Assembly (NCBI GenBank): GCA_009760885.1
Contig: CM019719.1
Span: 34,051,584 to 34,115,583, forward strand
From: Achatina immaculata
Taxonomy: Eukaryota > Mollusca > Gastropoda > Stylommatophora > Achatinidae
Length of the DNA stretch: 64,000 bases
Direction of reading: 5' to 3'
Below are positions 1 to 61,735 of the stretch, in pieces. A program made the translations under genes and the position numbers. The notes beneath the pieces were generated by a model. That model had not been told where the DNA came from and ran no database searches. It saw nothing but the letters and a program-made list of their open reading frames with translations. Each line of letters begins with the position of its first letter. The stretch's first letter is position 1.

Positions 1-1905
1 TTGCTTGGTTTTTTTTTTTTTTCTTTTCTTTGCTGTTGTTACTGAGGAAAGATATATGACTGAAATATTTATTGTTTTCTTAATTTTCTTAACTGTTTTT
101 TTCCACTCTTCCATAAATCTTCCATACTTTTCTAAAACTGCACCATTTGTCTTCAGCCCATTTTGACATTATTTTCTACTATTTTTACAGCAAGCATCAC
201 AGTTTATCTAGTAAATGCAAAATAGTTTTTTGTAAGTTACAAAATAAAACAATGCAAAATGTGATGGGTTGGAAAAGGTGGAGGAAGATTCAATATTAGG
301 GGAGGAGAGTAAAATAATAATCTCATCTAGGGCGCCATACACACTAAGACCAGCCCTGTTGGAAGGTCTGCGGGTATCAAGTTTAATAAATATTGCATTT
401 ACCTGCTTCCATACTTATTTTACAATTGTACGGAAAAACAAATGCACAAAATGCATATTTTGTCATCATGAAAATTCATTTATGCAACCACTGAACTAAC
501 AGTCCACCAAATTATCAGCCATGAAATATCAAATGTATAACAGTATGATACAATGTGTTCTAATCTAACAGAAGATTTCTGACTTATAAAATCTCTCTAG
601 TTCGTTCATCATCATGGATATGTTTGCTTTCAAAATTACAAAATTACAAAACATGATGCTTTGTGTTTTTTGAAGAACATATGAATGAAAGTAGCCTTGA
701 TAAATAAATAAATTAAAATGTAACAAAACAAGAGCTTTGAAAGAAATGTGACATTAAAAAAAAATTTCTGAATAATCTATTATTTTTATTTGATATATTT
801 GTGTTTATGTTTGGCTTTTGAGTAAGTTCTCCATTGTCTTTCCTCATCATTCAGGATATATGTGTCGAATTGTGCAGTTTTGCTTATACATATGACACTA
901 AGGATAATTAAGAGTTTCTAAGCTTGATATCTAAAAAAAAAAAATTGGTAAAATCCCATTTCCATGCCACTGAGGCATATTGGGGAATACGGTGTTAGGC
1001 CCGTATTTCCCATGACCTTCGGCACATGAAAGTGTGATGTAAGCAAGCATGATATCTAGCAATTATTATTTATTTCATCTTAATTACGCATTTTAAAAAA
1101 GATAATGAATGTTTAAATATATCCCTTGTGGTCCTAGAATGAATGGCTTGCAAATGTTCATCCACTAACTGGTTCTTATGGGACATGTAGAACTCTACTG
1201 AACTTAAGTATCCATCAGACAAGTCATTAACTCTAGTGAACTTACACATCTATCAGAAAAGTCATTTGCCCTTTTTTTTTTTTTTTTCCAATCATGGAGC
1301 TATGAACCCAATGATAATTTGCTCAGCTCTTATTAGGAACAGCATGTCCTTCCATCAGGCGCATCCAGGTGAAAATTTTACCTCTGAACGTCCATATAAA
1401 AAAGCAATGGAATTAAAAAAGGCACACTTGCTGCCTTGCAGGTTAGTCTCTTTAGACAATCGCTAGTATAGGAATCTGTATACACACAAATGGAAGGAAA
1501 GGACAAACCTAAACTATGTTTTCATTCCCTGGTGAAACCATGCTCCACCAGTTAATGAATAAGATAAGTGAGCTAAAAGGAGTGCTCCACTGAAGCAACC
1601 TCACCTGGCTATGTATACCTGTTAACATCAACCAGCCAGCAAACTACTGTGTGTGTAAGAAACACCATCATACATTGAAGAACTTGTAACAACCTCAATA
1701 TGAAAACTGAAGGAAACCAGAAAATATCTTGCCAGAAAAACGTCAGCATCCAAAGACTGTACAAGATTAGATAGGCCAGAAAAGAGAAATGTCCATACAG
1801 CAATAATTGACATCATTTTTCTATAACAAATGTGTAACAATGAGTAAAAATACCAAAATGGAAGCACTGATACATCTTACATTCTTTCTGTGCTATTAAA
1901 TTTCA
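1..1905. other. AT-rich 3' flank, no gene seen
   Basis: About 1.9 kb of A+T-rich DNA with poly-T and poly-A runs. The open frames here are short and lack recognisable motifs. The only identifiable item is a truncated SINE-B piece at 944-1050. Confidence 0.6.
944..1050 (-). mobile_element. SINE-B fragment
   Basis: GGTAAAATCCCATTTCC through GCACATGAAAGTGTGATG matches the left end of the copies at 9442, 16376, 16909 and 19670. The tRNA-like head (right end in this orientation) is missing, so the copy is 5'-truncated on the minus strand. Confidence 0.7.
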
Positions 1906-1909
1906 CATA

Positions 1910-2900
1910 GGGCTCACATCTTAGTTTGTCAAGTTTTCCTGTAATCAGCAAGCTTTTCAACCTCATCAAAGAATTTTATACCTACTAATTTCGCCCCTCT
2001 TAACATTGTCCTCCTTAGAGTTTCACATGGTTGATCTCTTTTTCTTCAGCGTGCTGTGTTCCACTTGATAGCTTGTTTTGGGATTCTCTGACTTTTCTTC
2101 TCATCATGTGATCAATCTCGTTTTTCTCATTACCCATGAGAAATATTGTTGTTTGCTCATTTGCTTTATCTCTGCGTTGTTCTTGAATTCATTCCACTTT
2201 ATTCTGAATTATTTCCTTAAGAATTTGTTTTCAAAAGAGTCTAACTTGTTGTCTATTACTTTAGTTGCTTTCCAGCTTTCGCCTTCTTAAATAAAAGTGG
2301 ATATTACATTTGAATTGGATAACCTTAGCTTGGTTTTTTGTGCTTTTGAGTACCATATGTTCTCAAGATTGATGACGATCAATGCTGCTTTTGCAATTCT
2401 AACTTCTTCTGGTGTCACCATACAGGTCTGTGTAGCTGCCGAGACATGCAAATTAGTGTACTTCATCAACATCTGCTCCTTCTTTGTATATTTTTCCTTC
2501 TTGATTAATTGGAAGTTTCATTTTTGTTATTTCCTTGTTAATTCCAAGTCCTATTTTGCTAGCCAGTGAAGACAGGCTGTCTGTTTTTTCTTGCATTGAA
2601 TTTACATTGACACTGATAAGAGTTATGTCATCTACAAAATCAAGATCTTCTAGTTGGGCCCCATGTAATCAATGCCCATTTTACCTGTGCTACATTTTTT
2701 CATTATGAAATCTATGGCAATTCCAAAAAGCAAGGAAGATAGTATACATCCTTGTTTCATGCCTGTTTCAATAGGGAACTATACGCTCATTCCTTCTTCT
2801 GTGTTGACTGCACAAACATATCTGTTACACTGATCCTTAATGATGTTGATAATTTTAGATTGTATTCCATATAGTCTTAAAATTCTTCACAGTGAATCTC
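1910..2900 (-). mobile_element. LINE-B fragment (RT plus DUF6451-like tail)
   Basis: Read on the minus strand with several stops and frameshifts. A reverse-transcriptase motif (GMKQGCILSSLLFGIAIDF) is followed by RIAKAALIVINLENIW, LRLSNSNVISTF and a 3' segment shared with 4425, 18505 and 56620. The middle/tail resembles DUF6451-type RT-associated sequences (RIAKARxAFxxLxxIW ... LFNSNVxSxLLYG). It is a 5'-truncated non-LTR retrotransposon copy and non-functional. Confidence 0.8.
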
Positions 2901-3036
2901 TGTGTATCCTAATCACTGATGCACATATTTACATTCAGTTACCTTTATAAAACAGAATAAGGAAAAGGGGAAAAAGTAGCTTTTTATAATATGATAAAGA
3001 AAAACCTTAAAAATCAGAAAAAAAGAATATTTACAT

Positions 3037-3285
3037 CCCTTAGTGGTGAAGTGGTTAGTGCACTGGACTAAGGTGAAGGTTGGGGGTTAGAATCTGGCCG
3101 GAGGCACCCCAGTCACCCAGCTGTAGTAATGGGTATCCGACTTCTTCTGGAGTTGGGGGAGGAAAGGTGGCCAGGCGTGATATTGACCATATCACCCTCT
3201 AGTGTGCTGACAGGCCAAGGAAAATATGGGCACTAACGCCATATCCCTATGTGCCTCTAAGGCATGACAGGATTACCTTTATTAT
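3037..3285 (+). mobile_element. SINE-A copy
   Basis: tRNA-like head with A box (AAGTGGTTAGTGCACTGG) and B box (GGGGGTTAGAATC), then a conserved body (CACCCCAGTCACCCAGCTG, CCATATCACCCTCTAG). Copies at 24284 and 54716 align over the full 240 bp. Pol III-transcribed, LINE-dependent retroposon by family knowledge. Confidence 0.8.
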
Positions 3286-3289
3286 ATTG

Positions 3290-3860
3290 TTCATTGCTTG
3301 TGAGATCTGGACAATAAATGAAGACATAAAACAGAAAGTTGAAGCAACAGGAGTATGGTTTTAGAGAAAGATGCAACACTTGCCTTAGATAGCCAGAAAA
3401 ATTATTAAAAACATTGTCAGAGACACTGCATACTCTTGAAAACTGCTTAAGACTATAAAGAAAATTAAGTCAAAATCAATGAGGACCTTCAGAAACCGAC
3501 AGATGTTAAAGAGCTTAACAGTCACTTGAAAGTACAAAGGAAAGAGAGAGACAAGTAGACTGAGGGGGAAAATAATCTCAGTAGGCTGGCCAAGTGGCAC
3601 ATGAAAAGATAAGCAACTGGTTTGATTAGAGATACCAAGAACTGCACTAAATGGACAATCATTATCATCAGCATCTACAAAGACAGCAACCACCCAACGA
3701 ACAAAACTTGAAAAATCCAAGAAAAATGAAAAGAGAACAGGCAGGAACAGCTTTGAGATCATACTACAGTGAGATGCTCATTTTCTTTCAAGAACAACAC
3801 CAACAACAATTAAAACACCAGCCATTAAAACATCCAAGATGCAACCCTAATTCTGTTTTT
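3290..3860 (+). mobile_element. LINE-C 3' fragment
   Basis: Broken plus-strand frame with CEIWTINEDIKQKVEATGVWF-like sequence then basic KLLKTIKK and RGKIISVGWP. This is the region after the reverse transcriptase in LINEs (ALLYGSETW...LEAxEMWFLRRM). Related fragments are at 13770, 40400, 42860 and 49240. Confidence 0.65.
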
Positions 3861-4424
3861 GTTAAAACACTTTCTTTACAGTTTTGTGTATGTATGGAAT
3901 ATTTATGAAAAAACTGGCCTTGCTCTCAGTAAAAATGTACTTCAATTTTCATCAAGTGACCAATGATCCCTTATTATATGCAACAGTCTTATATTTTAAG
4001 GATTTGTTCCAAGAATCAGATTACTTTTGTCAGGGTGTCCAAATGTCCCCTGTTATGTGAACTTATGTCCCATATTGTTCCACATTTTTATCTTCGGATG
4101 TCTCATGTTTTGAAATATCTAAAAATGTTAAAATTATCATAGCAAAAATGCTACTACTTTGAAGAATATTCACTCTGTAGAGAATTCATGTAAGTTGGAC
4201 TGATTGGTACACTTGTAAGTAAAGTTAACCAGAGATCAAAATTTTGAGTTAAAATAAAATTGACACCCCCCCCCCCCCCCCCACCAACATGCTTCACTAA
4301 GTGCCCTGTTTTTTAAATTAGAAAAGATAGTCAGGTTAGATCAAGACATTCAGATAATTTCACTTTTCAGCAAGATATGAAATACACTGGTTTTCTATCA
4401 TGAGCTTATCTTATATCTTATATC

Positions 4425-4625
4425 CTTCCCATGCCGTTAGACGTCACATAGGGCTCGCAAAGTAGTTCGCCAATTTTTCCTGTCTTCGGCGAGTCTTTCA
4501 ACCTCAACAAAGGATTTTATGCCTGTTAACTTGGCCTCTCTTAATAATGTTCTCTTCAGAGTTTCACGCGGTCTGCCCCTTTTTCTTCGGCCTGTTGTGT
4601 TGCACTTGATAGCTTGTAATTAGCA
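4425..4625 (-). mobile_element. LINE-B 3' end fragment
   Basis: Starts ATCCTTCCCATGCCGTTAGA and runs through the GCCAATTTTTCCTGTCTTCGG segment to TTGATAGCTTG. It is nearly identical to 56630-56825 and similar to 18510-18690 and 1910-2080, so it is a short 5'-truncated copy on the minus strand. Confidence 0.75.
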
Positions 4626-4899
4626 TTCCAAATAATTTACACAAAGTGGTACCTGGTTCTAGCACTTAGTGTCTGCAAACTGCTGACTGCCTGTGCATCA
4701 GCTGAAAATCTGACTAAATACCACAAAATGGCCTGTGTGTTATAGTTTTCAGATTACTACTGACAGTCAATGAACTACTTGTATTAGAGAATATTGTAAA
4801 TTTTCAGCAATAAATCTGCAATGCATACACAGCTCAGATAGTACATGCATTCATTGAAATTCATTGAAAGGCAAGCTCTTTATCTCATTTTTGTTATAC

Positions 4900-5450
4900 A
4901 CAGTGATCAGGAAGTCCTCAATTAAGAAACTTACTATGACTTAAAAACTATGTTAGAAACATGAATGTAGTGGCACTATGTAAGCCAATTCTTAGTGGGT
5001 TTTTTTTGTCCATACAAGTAGTGCTATATCACCACAATCAAAATGCCGTCCATGGAGGAGAAAATCCAGTGTGTTTTGTGGCATCACAAAAGAAAATTTG
5101 CTAGTTACAGTTTTATGAATGTTAAAAAATGATCATGGATGAGATCTGGCAGATGTTAAAAGCATCAAAGATTGACATGCAGAGTTTCAAGAGTAGTTTT
5201 GATGACTGTAAAAGAATTGGGTCTAGTTGCAATGACAAGACTGTTGACACACGTGCACTGCTTTTGAAGGAAGAAATCAACTTAGACATTCCCTGGACAA
5301 CAAATAAGTACACATGGAAGTGTATGAATAAAGTAGGAAAAAAAATACTTGCATTCGGGTAAAATTTGAAAAAAACTACACTATACATAGTTTACTGTTT
5401 GTGTAAAAAATGTTTGAGATTAGGGAAAAACTATATGCTCATTTGTATCA
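4900..5450 (+). mobile_element. Decayed DNA-transposon relative with HTH start
   Basis: Around 5043 the plus strand reads MPSMEEKIQCVLWHHKRKFA, resembling the first helix of DUF4817-type transposase helix-turn-helix domains. Left and right ends (near 4905 and 5410-5440) match the ends of the element at 15507-16330, giving degenerate inverted ends. The interior is unrelated and carries no transposase. Confidence 0.5.
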
Positions 5451-5639
5451 AGAAAGAAAATCAGTTCTCTTGATGTGAAATGAAGTCTAGTGTTGAGTGT
5501 GCAGTCTAGCAGTCTTGAGATAGGCTATTCTGAACTAATAGATTAAGTTTCATATGGTTTGTGGAAATAACTAATTGTGGAAGATCTAGTGGCATTTTGC
5601 ATGGAAAATGAGCAATTGATCACTAACACACTTTTTAGA

Positions 5640-7890
5640 TAACATCCAAGAAGACTATACACATGGACATCACCTGATGGTAAAACCAAGAATCAAATAG
5701 ATTACATTTTAGTGCAAAGAAGGTGGAGATCAAGTATAACTTCAGCAAAAACTCTACCAGGTGCCGACTGTGACACGGACCATGAGTTATTAATAGCAGA
5801 CATGAAGATAAAGAAGATAAAAATTTAAAAAAGACAGTTAAGGGATCAAGACCACTCCGCTTTGATCTTATAAAAATACCAGAACAATACAGTATAGAGT
5901 GACAAACCATTTTGAGACACTGATGGCTGTACAGGAGATGACACCTGATGAACTAGCTATGCAGGCCAGAGATATCTTAATAACAGCAGCTAAAGACATG
6001 GTTCCAGTAAAGAAAACACAAAAGAATAATTGGATTACAGCAGGCACATTATAACTATTAAAATAACGTAGAGAAATGAAGATGAAATTGAAAGTGACAA
6101 ATAACAACAGGGAAGAATATAAATCTTTAACAAAAGAAAGCAGAGGAAACATAAGAGACAAAAAACAATACATACAAAATTGTTGTGAAAGAACAGAAGG
6201 ACATCAGAAGTGTGGAAGAGATAGTGAAATGTTTAAAGAAATGAAGACATTGATAAGAAGTGTCACACCTAAGCTAAATGTAATTTGTGATGAGATGGGG
6301 AAGACCTTGACAGAGACAGAGGAAATTCTAGAAAGTGGAAGGAAAACTGCAGAGGAATGTATGAAACAACTGACTGTGAAAGCAGAAATCTACAGTGTGA
6401 TTATTATTGGAGGAGAAAGAACCTGAACCGACAACTGAAGTTTTATATAAAGAATCTGAAAAATGGTAAATCACCGGGATGTCATAACAGCTGAAGTTAT
6501 TAAAACAGGAGGAAAGGAATGTGTAACAATCTATCATGCACTATGTAAAAAGATATGGCATTCAGATATTTGGTCAAAAGAATGGAAAAGAACTGTATTC
6601 ATACCACTGCCAAAAAAAGTGTAACCTGAAATTATGCACAAACCACAAAACTGTTGCCCTGATTAGTCATGCCAGTAAAATTCTGTTAAAAATCATAATG
6701 GGTAGACTTCGAAAGAAAATAGAATAAGTCAATATGGTCCAAGCTGGTTTTAGACAAGGAACCAGAGATCACATTTTCAACATAAGATTAATAATAGAGA
6801 ATGCAGAGAATTTAATGTGAATCTATATTTATCTTTTATAGACTATTCAAAAGCATTTGAATGTGTACAACACCAGAAACTTTGGGAAATAATGGAAAAA
6901 ATGGGATTTCCAACACATTTGATACAATTAATATCACTACTGTATCTAGACCAACAGGCAGCAGTAAAAATAAATGGTGAAACAACAACTTGGTTTGACA
7001 TAAAACAAGGGGTCCGTCAGGGGTGCATATTGTCACCTTACTTATTTAACTTGTATACTGAAAATATAATGAGGAATGTTAGAGAAGATGTAGACAAAGA
7101 ATATTATGATGCCACAACAACTGGAGGTTATGAAATACCAGAGATTAGATATGCTGATGACACAGTATTACTGTCCACAACACAAAAAGGAATGGAAAAA
7201 CTAATTATGTCAGTCTGTAAGAACAGTGAAGAGCAAAACCTTTATCTTAATGCGAAGAAAACTAAATTGATGACGAGGAAAAATTGGAAGAGGTGGAGAG
7301 TTTTGAATATCTTGGATCACTACTAACTAATAATGGAGATACAATGATGGAAATTAAAAGGAGGGGAACTATTGCTTTTCAAAAAGTAAAACAACTAAAG
7401 AAAATGTGGAAAGGAATGGACAGAACTACAAAAATAAGATTTTTAAGGGCATGTATCTTTCCCATCGCAACATATGCCTGTGAGATCTGGACACTTAACA
7501 AAACAGCTGAGAAACACATAAATGCCTTTGAATGTAAATGCTACAGAAGAGTCCTTCAAATATCATGGACACAGGAAAAGAACAAACTTATCCATACTAC
7601 AAGAACTTAATATTGAAGAAGGATGGCTAGTAAAGAGGATTAAACAACGAAAACTTAACCATTTTGGACATATTAAAACGTCATGATAATTTAGAGAAGA
7701 CAGTCTTGGAAGGGTACATAATGGGAAAAAGAAAGAGAAGAAGACCAAGGTGAAGATGGCTGCAAGACATCGTTGATGATCTATGAATGGATGCATCAGC
7801 AGCAGGTCATCCTGCTTACAACTGAGAGGCCTACAGGAGAGTTGTTAGGGGTGCAAAGTTCGCAAGGGACATGCAAATGATGGACTGACT
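5640..7890 (+). mobile_element. LINE-A, longest copy, non-LTR endonuclease-RT
   Basis: Non-LTR retrotransposon copy broken by stops and shifts. Near 5650-5830 is the end of an AP-type endonuclease (YTWTSPDGKTKNQIDYI, CDTDHELL). RT follows: SHASKILLKIIMGR, QAGFRQGT, DYSKAFECVQHQ, GVRQGCILSPYLF, and the catalytic RYADDTVLL. Then a tail with FEYLGS, YACEIWTLNKT and KRKRRRPR-like sequence. The 3' end runs into TGAC repeats. The family assignment (RTE/L2-like) is tentative. Confidence 0.9.
6817..7326 (+). pseudogene. LINE-A reverse-transcriptase palm segment
   Basis: Open stretch of 169 residues covering RT motifs A to C: DYSKAFECV (motif A aspartate), GVRQGCILSPYLF (motif B), RYADDTVLL (motif C with both catalytic aspartates). 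It continues in another frame at 7284 (EEVESFEYLGSLLTNNG), so a frameshift separates RT from its C-terminal part. No start in context; it is a fragment. Confidence 0.88.
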
Positions 7891-7899
7891 GACTGGAAG

Positions 7900-9440
7900 T
7901 TCTGAAAGGCATAAACAAATTATTTGTAAAGTTTGACAGTGGAAAAATATAGAGAAAACACTGATTTGTGGACAAGTCATTCATTTACTTTTATTGCCCA
8001 TGGTATCACATGTTGCCTGTGTAAGCTTATCTCAGCTATCTTCAAAAGTCTTAACTATGTGAATGCATTGACCTCATTTTAAGGTGTGCCTCTGGTGTGG
8101 TGTAAATGAAGCTTATTTTTAATCAGTGGAGTATTGATAAACTTCATTTGATGATTAAATCTTAACCTATAACTTCATTTGATGAATGATCAACTCTTAG
8201 CCTACTACTTAATTTGATGATTAAGTCTTAACTTACTATTTCATTTGATTATTAAACCTCAACCTGCCAAACAACACCCATACCCATGAACATTTCTGTA
8301 ATAAAATAATCTAAGCCACGGACAAATAATGCAGTGCCTATTTTTAGCATTTATAGTGGTTTAAAATTACGAACTCCTGACTATGGAACAAAACCATATG
8401 ACTTCTAGATATTTTAAAAAGATTTTTAAAAGGTGTTTAAATGGCTCATGGTAAGCTAAGAGTTTAAGATGTTTTTGGCATTTTATTTATGTCATAATGC
8501 ATATAAAACAAGATAACATCATTTATTCTATTGCTGTACTGATGCAATGCAAGACCATGGAAGCAGCTCTCCACTGAAAGCAGAAGAATGTGAGCATCTT
8601 AAGAAATATTACACTTTCCACATATATTGTGAATGTGATATTAAACTGGATGTCCTTACAATATTATTGTAATATCAAATGTGTACCGATGTAATGTCAC
8701 CTTCACATTGCTGTGATACTGATGTTATTATGAATGAACAGTTAGCAGACATCATTACATGAAAATGTCTCCATGCGATGTTACAACACACTGTTTAATT
8801 TATACATTTTTCATATGATGCCTTAGCTAGCACATGGAATTACTTTTTTTAAAAAGCATATAATAGAGGTCTAGTACTTCTGATTTATGTCTTACAGAAG
8901 ATGGAGAGATGCATAAATCACTGGAAAATTAATGACGAATTTCTGACTGAATAAATTATTTACTGTTACATAATTTTTTTTTTTCAGTTGTTTTGTGTTT
9001 ATCGCACATTTTTTGCAGGTCTCATACATTTACTAATAAAAAAAAAAGAAAAAAAAACATGTTATTGGCCATTAATTGTGTTGAATTTTTTTTCCACATT
9101 TACTATTGCGTATTGCATAGTTTATACCAATAATTTATATTAAATTTTGGTTTCAGTATCCCCAACAGCAAATAACATTAACAATGAAACTGAAGATTAT
9201 AAAATGGACTAGCAAAATTGCTTTAAGAAAAGTTAAGCAAATAATTATGGGACAGAAGTCTACAAAAATGAGGTGAAAAACAAGAGTAATGAGAAGAAGA
9301 AACAATAAAATGTATCCTCACGTTCTGAATGAAGCATTCTTAAACAATGTCTTGTCTAGCCATAGAGAAGACTGCATACAGCCAGTAGCTTATTTATCCA
9401 TGAAGATGGCTCCTGATCATCTCTGTTAATACCTGGTTAT
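7900..9440. other. AT-rich spacer without recognised genes
   Basis: About 1.5 kb of A+T-rich DNA. A weak degenerate repeat (TTCATTTGATGATTAAATC-type) lies near 8130-8260. No domain, RNA gene or element was recognised. Confidence 0.6.
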
Positions 9441-9441
9441 A

Positions 9442-9690
9442 GGTAAGGTAATAATCCCAATTTCCATGCAATTAAGGCATATAGTATTAGGGCTGTATTT
9501 CCAAGACCTTTGGCACATGAAAATGTGATGTTTACCTTCCTAGATTTCTCTGGTACCTATTTTTAGAGGCTAAGTGGACTTCAGGGCCTTTTTGGTGTGA
9601 TGGTACCAGTAAAAAAATCCTCACCACTGGCACTTGAACCTAGTGCCACTGGATTAGTAGAGTGAGCACCTAACCACTCAGATACCTGGT
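9442..9690 (-). mobile_element. SINE-B copy
   Basis: Full-length copy on the minus strand. Its tRNA-like head is at the right end: reverse complement of CCACTCAGATACCTGG (A box) and of a GGCACTTGAACC region (B box). The core TCTCTGGTACCTATTTTTAG and GCCTTTTTGGTGTGATGG is shared with the copies at 16376, 16909 and 19670. Confidence 0.78.
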
Positions 9691-9844
9691 TATGACAAAA
9701 TGAAACCTTTTACATTGAACACTAGATCCTCACTCAAGAAGCATGTGTTCAAATCCCTATAAAGTCTAAGTTTTGTTGTTGTTTTTTTTTTCTTCTGCTG
9801 GGACAGAATTAGAAAACCAACTTGTATAGTCTGTGGTCTGTGTC

Positions 9845-10022
9845 ATCAGCCTCATTATCATGTATGCTGAAGAACCTGTATAGTCTGTGTCATCAGCCTC
9901 ATTATCATGCATGCTGGAGATCCTGTATAGTCTGTGTCATCAGCCTCATTATCATGCATGCTGGAGATCCTGTATAGTCTGTGTCATCAGCCTCATTTGC
10001 ATGCTGGAGAACCTGTATACAG
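9845..10022. repeat. 46-bp tandem repeat, about 4 copies
   Basis: Unit contains TATAGTCTGTGTCATCAGCC and TCATGCATGCTGGAGA; the last copy is shortened. Minisatellite with no coding function seen. Confidence 0.85.
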
Positions 10023-10279
10023 ACAGCGCCCCACCCCCCTAACTTATCTTACTTACACAGACCCATACTTATGTAGTGGATTTATTGATTTTTTTTTTGG
10101 TTGATACAATTCTTATAGTACTCTATACTTTATTGTACAATACAGTAAAGTTACAGTATATAATATTATAGTATTTTCAGTTCAAATTTAATTTTTCATA
10201 TGTACCTGTATTTAATATTTATTCTTTAAAATGACTATTTTAATTGTTATGTTTCACATCAAACAAATCATCCAGTAAA

Positions 10280-10670
10280 CTACCAAGAGGCAAAAACCAT
10301 AATCCGTAACCAGTGCAGATCTGAATAGAAAAAGAAACTGAAATGCAACAATGAACCAGATCCAATACACCAACTACAAAGACATCAGCAAACCATCCTC
10401 TTTTGCCTAAGGACAGGCACTGCAGACTGCTGAGCCACCTGCATCAACTCAAAATGTCTCACACAGACGAGTGTCCATGTGGCAGTGGAGTCCATACTCC
10501 AGAACACATCCTACATTAGTGCCCAAACCATGCAGACCTGAGGCATGAGACATGGCCAAAGGACACAAGCTTGGGGCAAAAGCTTTGGGGCTCATATCAG
10601 GATCTAGAGAGGATCTGAAGTGACCAATAACCTCGAACGCAGAAGAAGAAGTTGTGTCTTTGTAACACAT
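10280..10670 (+). mobile_element. LINE-D 3' end (RNase H-type LINE)
   Basis: Broken plus-strand frame in which segments match the conserved end of Jockey/CR1-like LINEs: RTGTADC..., TQTSVHVAVE, then HILQ-type and HADLRHE-type text across frames (a zinc-knuckle C-P-C-G region followed by H-x-L-x-x-C). It is 5'-truncated and contains stops. Family name uncertain. Confidence 0.6.
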
Positions 10671-11368
10671 TAAGATAAAATTATGCTCTAATGTACATAT
10701 GTTTTGCCCTATGAAGGGTTTTATGGCATGATTGACCTAAGTGAGAGACCATCTGTATATAAATACTGCAGTTGAATGGGTTTTTTTTTTTTTTAAATTT
10801 CACTATATAACTAGCTGCATTATCCTAAATGACAAGAAAGAATGGCTCTTCTGGAATCATTTTTCAAACAACTTTCACACTCTTACTTTCTCCCCCTCCA
10901 ATCTTCCTCACATCTCTGTGCTCATCAGTATTTTATATGGTACAATGTCTAGTTGTCAGTCTGTTTGTCTTCAAGGAGTATTTTATGATTTTCATCTCTG
11001 AGGAGCACCAGTTAAATGGTATTTCATAAGTTTTCAATTCTAAAATTTCATCATAACCAATCAGTTAGAATTACAAGAAATGAAGAGAAATACACCTCCA
11101 AACTTGAAAAGATTATTCAAACAAGGAAATTGCTAGGAGCAGCTTCTGAAACAACAGCAGTCAAGCATAAAACCCATCCACTGTAACTGCATAATAATCT
11201 TGCACTGAAGACATCCATGACATTGCTGGCTTCCTTACTCAAGGAATGGGAGGTAATCATGAAAGATAACATAGCAATGAATCGGCTACTAAAAAATGTA
11301 CCTGCATTAAAGTTCATTCAAAATTTAAAAAAAAAAATAAATAAAATATGGAAGTCAGAATCTAATTA
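10671..11368. other. TRPC 3' UTR / downstream region
   Basis: Lies immediately downstream (minus strand) of the TRPC stop. It should hold the 3' UTR, but a canonical AATAAA on the minus strand was not found with confidence. A+T-rich with an A-run at 11329-11340. Confidence 0.5.
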
Positions 11369-60164
<48,796 letters not shown>

Positions 60165-60436
60165 CTGCACAGATCATATTTTCAATCAATAAATAATATA
60201 ACGACTATAAATCAGCAACAATGGATAATCCAGGACTAACCAGGACTAACCAGGACTAGCACCGGATTGCTGTTTTACAAAAACATGTGTGCAACAAATA
60301 TAAGCGTTAATGTTTAAGATGTTCATGATATACAATGATACTTTATGCTTTCTTAACAGTGATCCGTTACGCAAGCAATGAGCATGTTAGTTCTATGTTT
60401 CCATTTTAGGAAGTTAATAGTAACTCCTGTTACACA

Positions 60437-61735
60437 CTGCAGGGTTTGTTCGGTTGTCGTTAGGTCTCGTTGTACGGGGCAGATTTTGTTCGGTCGTTGT
60501 GAGTTCTGTCTGTACGGCGCAGGATTTGTCCGGTCGTTGTGAGTTCTGTCTGTACGGCGCAGGATTTGTCCGGTGGTTGTGAGCTCTAGCTATAAGCCGC
60601 AGGGTTTGCTGGGTCGTTGTGAGCTCTAGCTATAAGCCGCAGAGTTTGTCCAGTCGTTGTGAGCTCTAACTATAAGCCGTAGGGTTTGTCCAGTCGTTGT
60701 GAGCTCTAGCTATAAGCCGTAGGGTTTGTCCAGTCGTTGTGAGCTCTAGCTATAAGCCGCAGAGTTTGTCCAGTCGTTGTGAGCTCTAACTATAAGCCGT
60801 AGGGTTTGTTCAGTCGTTGTGAGCTCTAGCTATAAGCCGCAGGATTTGTCCAGTCGTTGTGAGCTCTAGCTACAAGCTGCAGGATTTTTCCAGTCGTCGT
60901 GAGCTCTAGCTACAGGCCGCAGGGTTTGTCCAGTCGTTGTGAGCTCTAGCTATAAGCCGCAGGGTTTGTCCAGTCGTTGTGAGCTCTAACTATAAGCCGT
61001 AGGTTTTGTCCAGTCGTTGTGAGCTCTAACTATAAGCCGCAGGGTTTGTACAGTCATTGTGAGCTCTAGCTATAAGCCGTAGGGTTTGTCCAGTCGTTGT
61101 GAGCTCTAGTTATAAGCCACAGGGTTTGTCCAGTCGTTGTGAGCTCTAGCTATAAGCCGCAGGGTTTGTCCAGTCGTTGTGAGCTCTAGCTACAAGCCGC
61201 AGGATTTTTCCAGTCGTCGTGAGCTCTAGTTACAGGCCGCAGGGTTTGTCCAGTCGTTGTGAGCTCTAGCTATAAGCCGCAGGGTTTGTCCAGTCGTTGT
61301 GAGCTCTAGCTATAAGCCGCAGGGTATGTCCGGTCGTTGTGAGCTCTAGCTATAAGCCGCAGGGTTTGTCCGGTCGTTGTGAGCTCTAACTATAAGCCGC
61401 AGGGTTTGTCCGGTCGTTGTGAGCTCTATCTATAAGCCGCAGTGTTTGTCCGGTCGTTGTGAGCTCTAACTATAAACCACAGGGTTTGTGCGGTCGATGT
61501 GAGCTCTAACTATAAGCCGCAGGGTTTGTCCAGTCGTTGTGAGCTCTAACTATAAGCCACAGGGTTTGTCCAGTCGTTATGAGCTCTAGCTATAAGCCGC
61601 AGGGTTTGTCAGGTCGTTGTGAGCTCTAGTTATAAGCCGCAGGGTTTTCCAGTCGTTGTGAGCTCTAGCTATAAGCCGCAGGGTTTGTCCAGTCGTTGTG
61701 AGCTCTAGCTATCCGCCGCAGGGTTTGTCTGGTCG
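60437..61735. repeat. 40-bp minisatellite, about 32 copies
   Basis: Unit GTCCAGTCGTTGTGAGCTC + TAGCTATAAGCCGCAGGGTTT, almost free of indels for 1.3 kb. The left-most units (GAGTTCTGTCTGTACGGC) are most diverged and the centre most uniform. Clearly more GC-rich than the flanks. It lies upstream of TRPC exon 1 (visible). Confidence 0.97.

Noticed and set aside
10449..10670. Minus-strand 73-residue frame
   Set aside because: It is the antisense of a LINE-D 3' end, whose motifs are on the plus strand.
60437..61735. CRISPR-like regular array
   Set aside because: The 40-bp units are contiguous with no unique spacers, and the window is eukaryotic.
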